Source: Planktothrix paucivesiculata PCC 9631 (GTDB lineage: Bacteria > Cyanobacteriota > Cyanobacteriia > Cyanobacteriales > Microcoleaceae). From it: a stretch of 64,000 nt of DNA. Under the pieces are notes generated by a model. It was not told the origin of the DNA and did no database searches. It was given only the letters and a program-made list of their open reading frames with translations. Made by a program: the position numbers and the translations under genes. This document shows positions 26,134 to 35,440 of the stretch, one piece after another (positions within the stretch are counted from its first letter, which is position 1; the number at the start of each line of letters is the position of its first letter). Location of the stretch: assembly GCF_900009265.2 (NCBI RefSeq), contig NZ_LR735026.1, positions 370,070 through 434,069 on the forward strand. The letters are read 5' to 3'.

Positions 26134-28884
26134 CTATAACGGATAATTCCGTTGTAAAAATGCTTCAGCAGAAGCGCGATCGCAAATTTCACCATCTAAC
26201 ATAACCGTTAATAAATCATCCAAAATTTGCTTAAATTGATGACTAGGTTTATATCCCATGGCTTTTAAATCATTACCATTTAAGGCGGGTTTAACCTCTT
26301 GCCATTGGGTTAAATATTGCCAAATTCGCTTTCTGACCTGGCGAGGAGATTGCACCGCGATCAAAATTAACATTGATAAACTATAGGGTTTAAATAACCA
26401 AAAAAACTGACTATTTTTCTCTGATTTAGAGACTGTTTCAATCATCTTATTTTTAGCGGATTCCAAACTTTTTAACCGTTCGATCGTTCCCGCCTGTAAC
26501 TGAAGATTGTGGGCAACTTTTTCCCGATATTCTGGAGATAAATAGGCGACCAAAACCTCCAAACGAACTTCCCAATGGTTTAATTTTTTTTCGGGATCAA
26601 AGCGTTGTAAACAGCGATCGACAGACCGTACTTGTCGCCATAACTGCGGACTTAATTCTAAAGTTGGATGAATACACCGTAACGCTTTTAACTCGCCTAA
26701 TAGTTGTAACGAGCGTTTCCAATCGGGAGATTGAAAAATATATCTTAACTCACTTTTTAATCGAGTTTCCAAAGCCGGAACTCGACGATTTTGATCAAAA
26801 GATTTATTACTTTCTTCCCGTTGTTTTTCATAAATTCCACTACTAATGGCATAACTAATATAGTCTTGCGTTTGAGCTTCAATTTCAAATCCTAACCGCA
26901 CCGCAAACCGCACCGCCCGATAAATTCGAGTCGGATCTTCAATAAAACTATTGGCGTGTAAAATCCGAATTTTTCCAGATTCTAAATCCGATACTCCGCC
27001 AAAAAAGTCTAATAATTCCCCCACCTTGGGAGAAGTTAACCGCAACGCCAAAGCATTAATCGTAAAATCCCGTCGATATAAATCCTGACGAATGGAACTC
27101 GCCTCGACTTGAGGATTTGCCGCCGGGTAGGGATAAAATTCCGTTCTCGCGGTGGCAATATCAATCCAAAGTGAATCTAAAATTGGGTCATTATGCCATA
27201 ATAAAGCGGCGGTTTGAAATTGACCATGAATATCTAATCTTGCTGCGGGATAATGTTTTTGTAAATCCTGGGCTAACTCCACCGCCGGAGAAACAGATGA
27301 TAAAATATCAGGGCTAAAATTAGCATTTTTATAACAGCCATCCACGACAATATCAATATCATTAAGTGATACCGTTGTTTCCGATTCTGCTAATAATAAA
27401 TCCCGTACCGCCCCCCCGACTAAATACACTTGCCATCCGCGTTTTTCTGCTAAAAATGAGAGGCGATTCAGTAAAGTTAATAAAGGTGTGGCTAATTTTT
27501 CTTCTAAAAGTTCTTCCACGGTGGTACAAGTCAACCCCGGAATACAGCCTTTAAAAATTGATTTCTGAGGCCGTTGTTGTTGATGAAGTAACCTTAAAAC
27601 ATCGGTTCGGGTAACAATTCCGACTAAATTTTTATCTTGTAAAACGGGTAATCTACCAATATCATAAGTCACCATTAAGGCTTCAATTTCGGGTAAGGTT
27701 GTTTCTGGAGTAATAGTTTTTAATTGGGGTGTCATATACCCTTTCACTGGGGCGTGACTAAAGCCATGGTGCAGGGCAATATCTAAGTCTCGACGGGAAA
27801 TAATTCCTACTAATTGATCCTGTTCATCCACTACGGAAAGACCGGAATGATCATAACGTAATAAAATGCGATGGGCTTCTTCCACGGAGGTATCGGGGCG
27901 AATAGTTCTCACGGGGGAAGACATTAATTCTTGGGCTGTTGGTGGGTGGGGAATTTGTGCTTTTAATTGTTCAACTAATTGCTCTAAAATTTCACTAAAA
28001 TTGCCTTCTTTTAAAACCACGGAAGCCGCCCGGGTATGACCCCCACCACCATAGGGTTTAAACAATTCATTTAAGTTGGTTTTTTCAATTCGAGATCGTC
28101 CAATAATACTTAAGCGATCGCCTTCTCCCCGACCATATTGATTAGCTAAAAGTAGGGCATCACTTTCGGTTAAATCAATTAATTCTGATGCCAAACTTGA
28201 TAAACCCGGCACGTATTCATCGGTTTTAAATAATATCCAAGCAACCGTATAACCTCTGATTGTTGATTTGTGTAGCTGTTCTAAAGCTAAACTTAATAAC
28301 TCTTGTAATTTCTGGGGTAAACCGGGTTCTACATATTCGGCAATCACGGGTAAATTAGCGCCTTGTTCCATTAACCAAGCGAGTGCTATGGCATCTCTGG
28401 CGGTGGAATGGGGAAAGGTTAAGGAACCCGTATCTAAATGGATTCCTAATGCCATTACCGTCGCTTCTGCGGTGGTTAAAACTGTTTTTTGAGGTTGATT
28501 TCTTAACAGTTCTACAATTAATGTAGTAGTTGCCCCAACTTCTTCAATATAGGTTTCTGTGGCGGGAATATCCGATATCATATCAGGATGATGATCGTAT
28601 ATTCTAATAGCGGATAAATTGGCTAATTTAAACCATTCGGCACTTTTTCCTAAGCGATCGCAATTTTGGGTATCTACCACACTAATTGAATGAATTTTAT
28701 TCGGATTTACAGAACGCCGTTCAATTAAAGCAAATTCATCTCGATATAAGGCTAAAAAATCCCTCACCGCCGGATGACTTCCCCCCGCTAATACAATCCG
28801 ACTTCCTGGGTAAATTCGAGTTAATCCCACCGCCGCACCAAGGGCATCAAAATCAACGGTTGTATGGCATAAAATTAGGTGCAT
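26134..28884 (-). CDS. DHH phosphoesterase-CBS-tRNA nucleotidyltransferase fusion (CCA-type)
   Basis: 916 residues with four modules. Residues 1-300 are DHH/DHHA1, with DFDALGAAVGL, VVDTQNCD, IYDHHPD and GGGGHTRAASV, as in nano-RNases and polyphosphatases. Two CBS domains follow (about 313-370 and 377-435). A class II nucleotidyltransferase head comes near 465 (VYLVGGAVRDLLL, with the catalytic pair in DIDIVVDG) and a helical C-terminal region. The last part fits CCA- or A-adding enzymes acting on tRNA 3' ends; the CBS pair suggests adenylate-type regulation. The three-way architecture occurs in several bacterial phyla, including cyanobacteria. Whether it adds CC, A or both cannot be read here. 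Confidence 0.9.
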   Translation of the reverse strand: MHLILCHTTVDFDALGAAVGLTRIYPGSRIVLAGGSHPAVRDFLALYRDEFALIERRSVNPNKIHSISVVDTQNCDRLGKSAEWFKLANLSAIRIYDHHPDMISDIPATETYIEEVGATTTLIVELLRNQPQKTVLTTAEATVMALGIHLDTGSLTFPHSTARDAIALAWLMEQGANLPVIAEYVEPGLPQKLQELLSLALEQLHKSTIRGYTVAWILFKTDEYVPGLSSLASELIDLTESDALLLANQYGRGEGDRLSIIGRSRIEKTNLNELFKPYGGGGHTRAASVVLKEGNFSEILEQLVEQLKAQIPHPPTAQELMSSPVRTIRPDTSVEEAHRILLRYDHSGLSVVDEQDQLVGIISRRDLDIALHHGFSHAPVKGYMTPQLKTITPETTLPEIEALMVTYDIGRLPVLQDKNLVGIVTRTDVLRLLHQQQRPQKSIFKGCIPGLTCTTVEELLEEKLATPLLTLLNRLSFLAEKRGWQVYLVGGAVRDLLLAESETTVSLNDIDIVVDGCYKNANFSPDILSSVSPAVELAQDLQKHYPAARLDIHGQFQTAALLWHNDPILDSLWIDIATARTEFYPYPAANPQVEASSIRQDLYRRDFTINALALRLTSPKVGELLDFFGGVSDLESGKIRILHANSFIEDPTRIYRAVRFAVRLGFEIEAQTQDYISYAISSGIYEKQREESNKSFDQNRRVPALETRLKSELRYIFQSPDWKRSLQLLGELKALRCIHPTLELSPQLWRQVRSVDRCLQRFDPEKKLNHWEVRLEVLVAYLSPEYREKVAHNLQLQAGTIERLKSLESAKNKMIETVSKSEKNSQFFWLFKPYSLSMLILIAVQSPRQVRKRIWQYLTQWQEVKPALNGNDLKAMGYKPSHQFKQILDDLLTVMLDGEICDRASAEAFLQRNYPL

Positions 28885-28904
28885 AAAGTTAATAATAATT
28901 AAGT

Positions 28905-30275
28905 TTAATTTTTAATTAATTTTACCATAAAAAATCCATCCATATTCTGTCTATGGGGCCAAATCTTAATCCAGCCTTCAGATTCAGGAGTTAAACCAAA
29001 ACTTTCCGGTGGAGTTTGAATTTTCCAGTTAGAATGTTGACTTAAAAATTTTTGAATTATGGTCTCATTTTCTTGGGGATGGAGAGTACAGGTTGCATAG
29101 ACTAAACAGCCGCCGGGTTTGACACAATTTTGAGTTGTTTCTAATAATTCTAACTGTAATTGTGACAGGTCTTGGATATTTTTAGGATCATGTCGCCATC
29201 GAGCATCCGCCCGTCGATGTAAGGTTCCTAAACCGGAACAAGGAGCATCTAATAATAGCCGATCTGCTATCTCGAAATATCCCTCTAATTTACGAGCATC
29301 GCCCGCTTTAATTTGAATCGAATTAAGTTGTAATCGAGTGGAATTTTGCTTAATTTTTTTAAGTCTGGATTTCATCGAATCAAAGGCCAAAACTTGACCT
29401 TGATCTTGAATTAATTCGGCAATATGGGTGGTTTTTCCCCCCGGGGCGGCACAGGTATCAATAATAGTTTCTCCAGGTTGGGGATCTAATAAATAGCTAA
29501 CCCATTGGGCACTACTATCTTGAATTGACCACCAACCTTGATCATAACCTGGTAAATTTTGAATTGATCCGATACTTCCGGTTAATCTTAATCCTAGAGG
29601 TAAACCGGAAATTCGACTCACGGAAATTCCCCGAGATTGAAATTCTGATTCTACGTTTTCTAAAGTGGTTTGCAGGGGATTAATTCTTAAATCAATGGCG
29701 GGAGATTGATTAAACCAAGTGCAAAGCTGTTCGGTTTCTGCTAATCCTAAAGTATCTAACCAAAATTGAATCAACCAGTCGGGAAAACTATAGATAATTC
29801 CCAATCTTTCCCTAGGATTTTGAGGTAATTTAAACGGCGTAAAAACAGAGTTAAAAGAATTAGCAGTTTCTATAGTACATTTTTCCAATTCTCGAAGATA
29901 TTGTCTCAAGATACCATTGACAAAACCACTAAAATGGGTTAATTTATTGTGTCTAACTAATTCAACGCTTGTATCGACCGCCGCCGAATTGGGAACTTGA
30001 TTCAGATAGCAAATTTGATAAAAACCGAGATGTAGTATAGTACGAATATCCGGGTGCTGTTGATGGGATTTTTTCGGGGCTAAGTAATCAATTAAACTAT
30101 CAAGCGATCGCCGTCTACGCACACAACCATAGACTAATTCTGTGGTTAAGCGTCGGTTAATATCGGATAGATCGGATTCACGAAGCCATTGATCTAAAAC
30201 CACATCTGCGAGTCCCCCCCGTCGGTTAATGTCTCGGAGTGCTAAAAATGCAACTTGGCGTGGATTATTATTCAC
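28905..30275 (-). CDS. rsmB: 16S rRNA m5C967 methyltransferase
   Basis: An N-terminal NusB-like RNA-binding domain (residues 1-150, PRQVAFLALRDINRRGG, LTTELVYGCVRRRRSLD) is fused to a SAM-dependent methyltransferase. Motifs: DTCAAPGGKTTHIAEL for SAM binding, LLDAPCSGLGTLHRR with one catalytic cysteine and YATCTLHPQENE with the other. It modifies C967 of 16S rRNA. I place the start at GTG 30275 (protein begins MNNNPRQVAF). A TTG at 30293 would add six residues and neither start has a good ribosome binding site. It lies 20 bases upstream of the DHH-CBS-CCA gene, probably co-transcribed. Confidence 0.92.
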   Translation of the reverse strand: MNNNPRQVAFLALRDINRRGGLADVVLDQWLRESDLSDINRRLTTELVYGCVRRRRSLDSLIDYLAPKKSHQQHPDIRTILHLGFYQICYLNQVPNSAAVDTSVELVRHNKLTHFSGFVNGILRQYLRELEKCTIETANSFNSVFTPFKLPQNPRERLGIIYSFPDWLIQFWLDTLGLAETEQLCTWFNQSPAIDLRINPLQTTLENVESEFQSRGISVSRISGLPLGLRLTGSIGSIQNLPGYDQGWWSIQDSSAQWVSYLLDPQPGETIIDTCAAPGGKTTHIAELIQDQGQVLAFDSMKSRLKKIKQNSTRLQLNSIQIKAGDARKLEGYFEIADRLLLDAPCSGLGTLHRRADARWRHDPKNIQDLSQLQLELLETTQNCVKPGGCLVYATCTLHPQENETIIQKFLSQHSNWKIQTPPESFGLTPESEGWIKIWPHRQNMDGFFMVKLIKN

Positions 30276-30364
30276 AGTTATTATAAAATTCAATTCCAGG
30301 TAATTGGAAAATAATTGATCTTCGTAAGATTGTATGAATCTCCTTCAGGAAACCCAAGTAACCC

Positions 30365-31693
30365 ATGACTACAACTGAATCAAGACTATCAGAATTTGGT
30401 GCATTTATTCGTACAAAATTGAAGATTTTTTCTTCTGGTTTTGTTTTATCTCAAGCTCCGACCTATGATACTTGGCGAAAGCATTTCATTCATAAACGCT
30501 TAAATTTAGGGTTTATCCTAGCTCTGCTTTCCTATTTTACCTTTAGCCTTTCAGAAATTAACAACTTTTTCTTTAATCCCCAGCATTTTCACCCCTCTTG
30601 GTTAGCCACGCAAATCGTCGTCGAATTGGGTTTAATTATCGGTTTATTTATCCTGAGAACTCCCCTAGGTCATCAACATCCAGCCTCGATGTTTTTGCTA
30701 TTTTCTTGGTTAGTTACAATTACCCCCCAAATTCGAGAAACATTAAGTGGAGTCGCCCGGGCTTCGATTATTGAATGGCCCCTAATGTTTTTTTCCCAAG
30801 CCACCTTAATTCCGGTTTATTGGCCGTTGCATTTAATTTCTCAATTAGGGGTTTTTGTCTATTATCAGGGGAGTCAAATTTTCCTCAATTTAAGAGTCGA
30901 ACTTCCCGCCGATTGGATGACGGCTGATTTCCTGTTTCTCTATCTGTTTTGGATTTGTTTAATTTGTAATCTTTCGGTTTATTTATATGATCGTTTAGCC
31001 CGATCAGAATTTAACTCTCGTAGATCTTTAGAGAAAGCCTATATCCAAGTCAAAGAAGAACAGGAACGCTCAGAAAGTTTGCTCTTAAATATTCTACCCC
31101 ATTCCATTGCCCAACGGTTAAAACTGAAACCCAGTACCATTGCCGATAGTTTCACCGATGCCGGGGTTTTGTTTGGTGATATTGTCGGTTTTACTGAACT
31201 TTCAGGACAGTTTGATCCTCCTGAATTAGTCAATTTACTCAATCAAATCTTTTCTGAATTTGATAATTTAGCCGAACTTCATGGCTTAGAAAAGATTAAA
31301 ACTATTGGCGATTCTTATATGGTGGTTTCGGGTTTACCCATTCCCCACGATGATTATGCAGAAGCGATCGCAAATATGGCATTAGATATGCAAAAAACCC
31401 TGAGAGAATTCAATCTAAAAACCCAACAAAATTTTCATATTAGAATTGGAATTGCTACGGGCCCAGTTGTAGCCGGAGTCATTGGAATTAAGAAATTTAT
31501 TTATGATTTATGGGGAGATACGGTTAATATTGCTAGTCGGATGGAGTCCCATGGTATTGCTGATGAAATTCAAGTCACAGAAACCACCTATTTAGTGTTA
31601 AAAGAAAACTATCGATTTGAAAAGCGAGGAATCATTGAGGTCAAAGGTAAAGGAAAAATGACCACCTACTTATTAAAAGGAAAACAAACTTAG
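30365..31693 (+). CDS. Membrane-anchored class III adenylate/guanylate cyclase
   Basis: 442 residues. About five or six hydrophobic segments occupy residues 45-215, then a coiled coil (about 220-245), then a class III cyclase domain. FGDIVGFTELSG holds the first metal-binding Asp and KTIGDSYMVV the second. LWGDTVNIASRMESHG is the family-typical ending motif. The residue set in KTIGDS fits cyclases making cAMP, but specificity is not certain. The gene is divergent from rsmB and followed by a palindromic repeat. Confidence 0.92.
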   Translation: MTTTESRLSEFGAFIRTKLKIFSSGFVLSQAPTYDTWRKHFIHKRLNLGFILALLSYFTFSLSEINNFFFNPQHFHPSWLATQIVVELGLIIGLFILRTPLGHQHPASMFLLFSWLVTITPQIRETLSGVARASIIEWPLMFFSQATLIPVYWPLHLISQLGVFVYYQGSQIFLNLRVELPADWMTADFLFLYLFWICLICNLSVYLYDRLARSEFNSRRSLEKAYIQVKEEQERSESLLLNILPHSIAQRLKLKPSTIADSFTDAGVLFGDIVGFTELSGQFDPPELVNLLNQIFSEFDNLAELHGLEKIKTIGDSYMVVSGLPIPHDDYAEAIANMALDMQKTLREFNLKTQQNFHIRIGIATGPVVAGVIGIKKFIYDLWGDTVNIASRMESHGIADEIQVTETTYLVLKENYRFEKRGIIEVKGKGKMTTYLLKGKQT

Positions 31694-31713
31694 GTATTTA
31701 TATAATATTGAAT

Positions 31714-31760
31714 CATCCCCCCTGACCCTCATTAAAAAAGCAGGCGAGTTAGGAGGGATG
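31714..31760. repeat. Dispersed palindrome (ATCCC..CCTAA family)
   Basis: The arms CATCCCCCCTGACCCTC and GAGTTAGGAGGGATG pair imperfectly around a 15-nt A-rich loop. It lies between the convergent cyclase and coiled-coil genes and may double as a transcription stop. Confidence 0.6.
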
Positions 31761-31789
31761 AACACTTAAATAAAATCAAGGAATTAAAA

Positions 31790-32362
31790 CTAAAGTAACC
31801 AAGTGCTATCAGAAAAATCCTCAGCGTAAACGGGTTGAGAGGTGGAAGAATAGGGACGGCGGCTTAATTGATAAGCCTTGGGTTTTTCAATCACTTGCGG
31901 GGCTAAAGCTTGAGCTTTCGGGGCTAAATCTTTAGCTTTCGTTTCCAAGGCTGTTTTCAACGATTCATTTTCTTGTTTTAGAGTTTTCAATTCTTCAATT
32001 AATTTAGAATTTGCCTCAGATAATTGTAACGCTGCTTCTTGAGATTTTTGTAATTTTCCTTTTAAATCGGCCGCTTGAATTTCGGTTTTTAGCCCATCAA
32101 TAAATTTATTTTTGTCCTCTAATTCAATTTGTAATTGTAATATTTTTTCTTGAAGCGATCGCTCCTGATTTTGAACCTTTTCTAAAGCTGTTTTTAACTG
32201 AACAATTTGCTCCTCTAAGTCCGATTGTATTGCCGATGTTGTGGGTAAGGCAGTTGATTCAGTCACCACCACACTTTCATCCGGTACAATTTCTACTTCC
32301 GCAGCCGTTGAAGTTTTTTCGGTTTCCTGGCGTACCATATCGGAAAGACGTTTCCGCACCAT
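31790..32362 (-). CDS. Hypothetical coiled-coil protein
   Basis: 190 residues. The N-terminus MVRKRLSDMVRQE is basic. Residues 46-140 are a continuous heptad-patterned coiled coil rich in Leu, Glu, Lys and Gln (QIVQLKTALEKVQNQERSLQ). Residues 140-165 are Ala/Pro/Lys-rich. The C-terminus ends SRRPYSS then DFSDSTWLL, which looks like a short conserved docking or terminal motif. There is no signal peptide or membrane helix. A scaffold or DNA/partition-associated role would be guesswork; function is unknown. Confidence 0.7.
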   Translation of the reverse strand: MVRKRLSDMVRQETEKTSTAAEVEIVPDESVVVTESTALPTTSAIQSDLEEQIVQLKTALEKVQNQERSLQEKILQLQIELEDKNKFIDGLKTEIQAADLKGKLQKSQEAALQLSEANSKLIEELKTLKQENESLKTALETKAKDLAPKAQALAPQVIEKPKAYQLSRRPYSSTSQPVYAEDFSDSTWLL

Positions 32363-32451
32363 TATTCTTCCTCCCCTTGGGTGAGCATTAATTTCGAGAG
32401 AATAACCCTAATATGCCTTAGCTTATCAGATCTTTCCGCCCTCAGAGACAA

Positions 32452-32492
32452 TAAAAAAAGAATCAGCAAGAGATTTGAACTCTCACTGATTC
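32452..32492 (-). terminator. Terminator of the L,D-transpeptidase gene
   Basis: A 13-bp stem (GAATCAGTGAGAG/CTCTTGCTGATTC with two G-U pairs) has a 7-nt loop and is followed on the minus strand by a run of T. Confidence 0.9.
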
Positions 32493-32522
32493 GGTGAAAA
32501 TCTCAATAAGATCTAAACTAGA

Positions 32523-33143
32523 TTAAGGTTCAACAATAACCGGAGTTCCGACATCAACCTGTTCAAATAAGGCCACAACATCCTCATTTCGCATCCGTAC
32601 ACAGCCATGGGAAGCAGCCTGTCCGATGGAGTTGACCGTAGGGGTTCCATGGAATCCGATCGAATCTTTTCCATCTGTCCAGAAGCCAATCCAACGCAAT
32701 CCCAAGGCAGTATTTGGCCCGGGGGAACGAATTTCTCCCGTCCAGGGATCTTGCCAAACCGGGTTTTCAATCTTTTGCATCACCTTAAAACTGCCAGTTG
32801 GGGTTTCCCATCCCGCTTTCCCCACCGCCACGGGGTAACTAGCAATCACCTGTTCTCCTTGATACAAATAAACCCGGCGTTGACCTAAGCGTAAAATCAA
32901 ACGCTTGGGCTGTTCTAAGGAAGGTAAAAACAAGCCCGGGTTATCCAAAGGCGGAACCATGGGGTTGAAGGACTGACTCGGAATAATTGGGATAGTGCCA
33001 GAAGAAGTCGCACTCAGGGTTTCTGGGACGGGGGCAGTTTGGGCTGTGCCGGGTTGCTGTGCCCCTAAAAATAACGTGGCTGTTGCGATACCAGCGCCGA
33101 TTAAATATTGAGATAAACGTTGAGCGCTGACTTTGATGGTCAT
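32523..33143 (-). CDS. L,D-transpeptidase (YkuD family), secreted
   Basis: 206 residues. An N-terminal signal peptide (ATLFLGAQQPGTAQTA, cleavage near residue 35) targets the periplasm. A YkuD domain spans about 82-205 with the catalytic motif HGTPTVNSIGQAASHGCVRM, giving the His and Cys of the SHGCVR active site. Such enzymes make 3-3 crosslinks in peptidoglycan or attach proteins to it. The Pro/Ser-rich stretch between the signal and the domain is a linker. It is monocistronic with a strong terminator. Confidence 0.93.
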   Translation of the reverse strand: MTIKVSAQRLSQYLIGAGIATATLFLGAQQPGTAQTAPVPETLSATSSGTIPIIPSQSFNPMVPPLDNPGLFLPSLEQPKRLILRLGQRRVYLYQGEQVIASYPVAVGKAGWETPTGSFKVMQKIENPVWQDPWTGEIRSPGPNTALGLRWIGFWTDGKDSIGFHGTPTVNSIGQAASHGCVRMRNEDVVALFEQVDVGTPVIVEP

Positions 33144-33271
33144 ATTTGACTCCTCACTTAGAAATAATATTTAGTATTTCTCAGAAAATACGACTGGGCA
33201 AAAATCAAACTGTTCCTTAATTGAAAAGTATCATAGCAGGGTAGAAGCGAGTTACTGCCCCTGGTTGCTCC

Positions 33272-34378
33272 TTACTTTTTCTTTTGGAATTCCTTTAAGG
33301 CAGCTTGGGCTTTTTGCACACCTTCGGTATTTCCTTGTTGTTGATAAAGTTCCAGGGCTTTTTGGAAAAATGTGATCGCCTGTGTCTCTCGACTTCCCCG
33401 ACCTTTGAGCGCCATTCCCATATTAAAATGGGCTCCGGCATCCTCGGGATTATTTTCAATCACCCGACGGTAACTAATAATAGCCCCAACATAATCTTCC
33501 TTCGCCAGTTGAATTTCCCCTAGGGCTGCATTGGCTTCCATCAGGGTAGGTTTTAAGGCTAAAGCCCGTTGATAGGCTTGACTGGCGGCTTCCAAGTTCT
33601 GTTCCACCTTAAAAATTTCACCGATTTGGAATTGCACATCGCCATCTCGGGGGGCCAGTTGGGCTGCTTTTTCAAAGGCTGCAATTCCGCCATTGCGATC
33701 GCCATATTTCAATAAAGCCGCTCCTAATTTAATCTGGATACTGGCTTCATTCGGGGCTAACATCTCCGCCTGTTGCAGCACTTCTAAGGCTTTCATCACG
33801 TTTTCTTGCTTCAGAAAAGCCATGCCCATGGCAGAATAGGCTTGCCAATTACGCGGATCAACCGTTAACAGGGTTTGATAGGCTCGGATTGCCCCCGCAT
33901 AGTCCCCTTTCCGAAATAGGGTGGCTGCTAATCCTTGATGGGCTTGGATATTATCCCGTTTGAGCATCGTGGCTCGACGATAGGCCTCGGCCGCCGCATC
34001 GTATTGTTGTAAATTAGCTAAACTAAACCCTAAACCATACTGAAAATCAGCATTATTCGGTTCTAGGATTAAGGCGTTTTGATAATATTGGGCTGCAACT
34101 TGAAAGTTACCGCGTAATGCTTCTAAGTAGGCAATCCCAGAATAGATCTTAGGGTTTCTGGGATCTAAAGGAACCGCTTGGGTATAAATGCTAATAGCAT
34201 TTTCCACATCTCCTGCATCCACCAACTTCCGACCCTGTTCTAACAAATCATTAAGCTGTTTGTTGGTTTGGGGGTTGGCTTGAGCTACAATTTCCGTAGC
34301 TTGAGCAATTTGGGGTGTACTTATAGCAATCACAGCCATAAATACACTACTGACCAGTAATTGAGTTCGATTTGACAC
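33272..34378 (-). CDS. Secreted tetratricopeptide-repeat protein
   Basis: 368 residues with a GTG start and a signal peptide (LLVSSVFMAVIAISTPQIAQA, cleavage near residue 28). At least eight TPR units follow from about residue 40 (for example AISIYTQAVPLDPRNPKIYS and AAEAYRRATMLKRDNIQAH). The last 20 residues are helical and lysine-rich (AALKEFQKKK). It is probably a periplasmic or lumenal scaffold; the partner is unknown. It lies behind the L,D-transpeptidase gene on the same strand but is separated by 128 bases, so co-transcription is uncertain. Confidence 0.85.
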   Translation of the reverse strand: MSNRTQLLVSSVFMAVIAISTPQIAQATEIVAQANPQTNKQLNDLLEQGRKLVDAGDVENAISIYTQAVPLDPRNPKIYSGIAYLEALRGNFQVAAQYYQNALILEPNNADFQYGLGFSLANLQQYDAAAEAYRRATMLKRDNIQAHQGLAATLFRKGDYAGAIRAYQTLLTVDPRNWQAYSAMGMAFLKQENVMKALEVLQQAEMLAPNEASIQIKLGAALLKYGDRNGGIAAFEKAAQLAPRDGDVQFQIGEIFKVEQNLEAASQAYQRALALKPTLMEANAALGEIQLAKEDYVGAIISYRRVIENNPEDAGAHFNMGMALKGRGSRETQAITFFQKALELYQQQGNTEGVQKAQAALKEFQKKK

Positions 34379-34502
34379 GGCCTATTTTGTGTGAGAAGTT
34401 GAGCGAGTTGTCACAGGAGTTCCTAACCGATGGTTAGGGGTGAAATTGATACTGACATACTTCGGGCCATTTGTGAAGCTATCCGGTTGATCGGTTTTCC
34501 CC

Positions 34503-34530
34503 ATTCGTAATTCGTAATTCGTAATTCGTA
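34503..34530. repeat. Short tandem repeat, (ATTCGTA)4
   Basis: Four copies of the heptamer also found at 20454 and 58814 end 29 bases before the rsmA start codon, within its probable 5' leader. Confidence 0.88.
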
Positions 34531-34559
34531 ATTCCCTATTCCCTTTATTTAATTTTTTT

Positions 34560-35396
34560 ATGCGATCGCCCCAACCCCGCAAACAATTCGCTCAACATTG
34601 GTTACGCAGTGAAAAAGCCCTAAATAAAATTGTTAAATCGGCGTTATTATCTCCATCGGATTGTCTGTTAGAAATTGGCCCGGGAACCGGGATTCTCACG
34701 ACTCAATTATTATCGGTAGCTCGGTCTGTGGTTGCCGTAGAAATTGATCGGGATTTATCTCAAAATCTCGTGAAAAGATTCGGCAATCGGGATAATTTTT
34801 TATTACTAGAAGGAGATATTCTCACCCTAGATATCGACGGTCAACTCCAAGGTTTTCCTAAGTTTCAAAATCCCAATAAAGTTGTTGCCAATATTCCCTA
34901 TAATATTACCGGGCCGATTGTTGAACAATTGTTAGGAACGATTTCTGAGCCTAATCCTCACCCATACCAATTAATTGTCCTCTTAGTGCAAAAAGAAGTC
35001 GCCCAACGGATCACCGCCAATGCTGGATCTAAAACCTTTGGGGCGTTGTCGGTGCGAGTTCAATATCTGGCTAACTGTGAATATATCTGTGATGTCCCCG
35101 CCAAGGCTTTTTATCCAGCCCCGAAAGTCGATTCTGCCGTACTGCGTTTAAGTCCCCGTGCTATTGCCCATCCCGCCACCAACCCCCAATATTTGGAAAC
35201 CTTGCTCAAATTAGGGTTTTCCAGCAAACGAAAAATGTTAAGAAATAATTTACAAAGTGTGATTAGTCGAGATCAATTAACCCAATTACTGGAACAATTA
35301 GAGATTAACCCCCAAGTTCGCGCCGAAGACCTCAGCGTTGAACAATGGGTTAATTTAACTAACTTGATGGAAATAACTGATCTAGTCACCGATTAA
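34560..35396 (+). CDS. rsmA: 16S rRNA A1518/A1519 dimethyltransferase
   Basis: A 278-residue KsgA-type SAM-dependent enzyme dimethylating two adenines in helix 45 of 16S rRNA. The N-terminus RKQFAQHWLRSEKALNKIV is characteristic; LEIGPGTGILTTQLL is the SAM motif and NIPYNITGPI the catalytic NxPY-type motif. The start codon ATG 34560 overlaps a HIP1-like GCGATCGC. The ispE gene follows 44 bases after the stop, and a DUF3082 gene follows that, likely one operon. Confidence 0.96.
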   Translation: MRSPQPRKQFAQHWLRSEKALNKIVKSALLSPSDCLLEIGPGTGILTTQLLSVARSVVAVEIDRDLSQNLVKRFGNRDNFLLLEGDILTLDIDGQLQGFPKFQNPNKVVANIPYNITGPIVEQLLGTISEPNPHPYQLIVLLVQKEVAQRITANAGSKTFGALSVRVQYLANCEYICDVPAKAFYPAPKVDSAVLRLSPRAIAHPATNPQYLETLLKLGFSSKRKMLRNNLQSVISRDQLTQLLEQLEINPQVRAEDLSVEQWVNLTNLMEITDLVTD

Positions 35397-35440
35397 AATA
35401 CGCTGTATCCTGTCTTTCCTATCTCTAATTCCGAATAAAA

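Noticed and set aside
32455-32495. Fragment resembling a tRNA T-arm (GAGATTTGAACTCTC)
   Set aside because: There is no acceptor or anticodon arm; the text is the stem of a rho-independent terminator.
32513-32888. Frames opposite or overlapping the L,D-transpeptidase gene
   Set aside because: The YkuD protein with signal peptide and SHGCVR motif explains the region; the other frames lack features.
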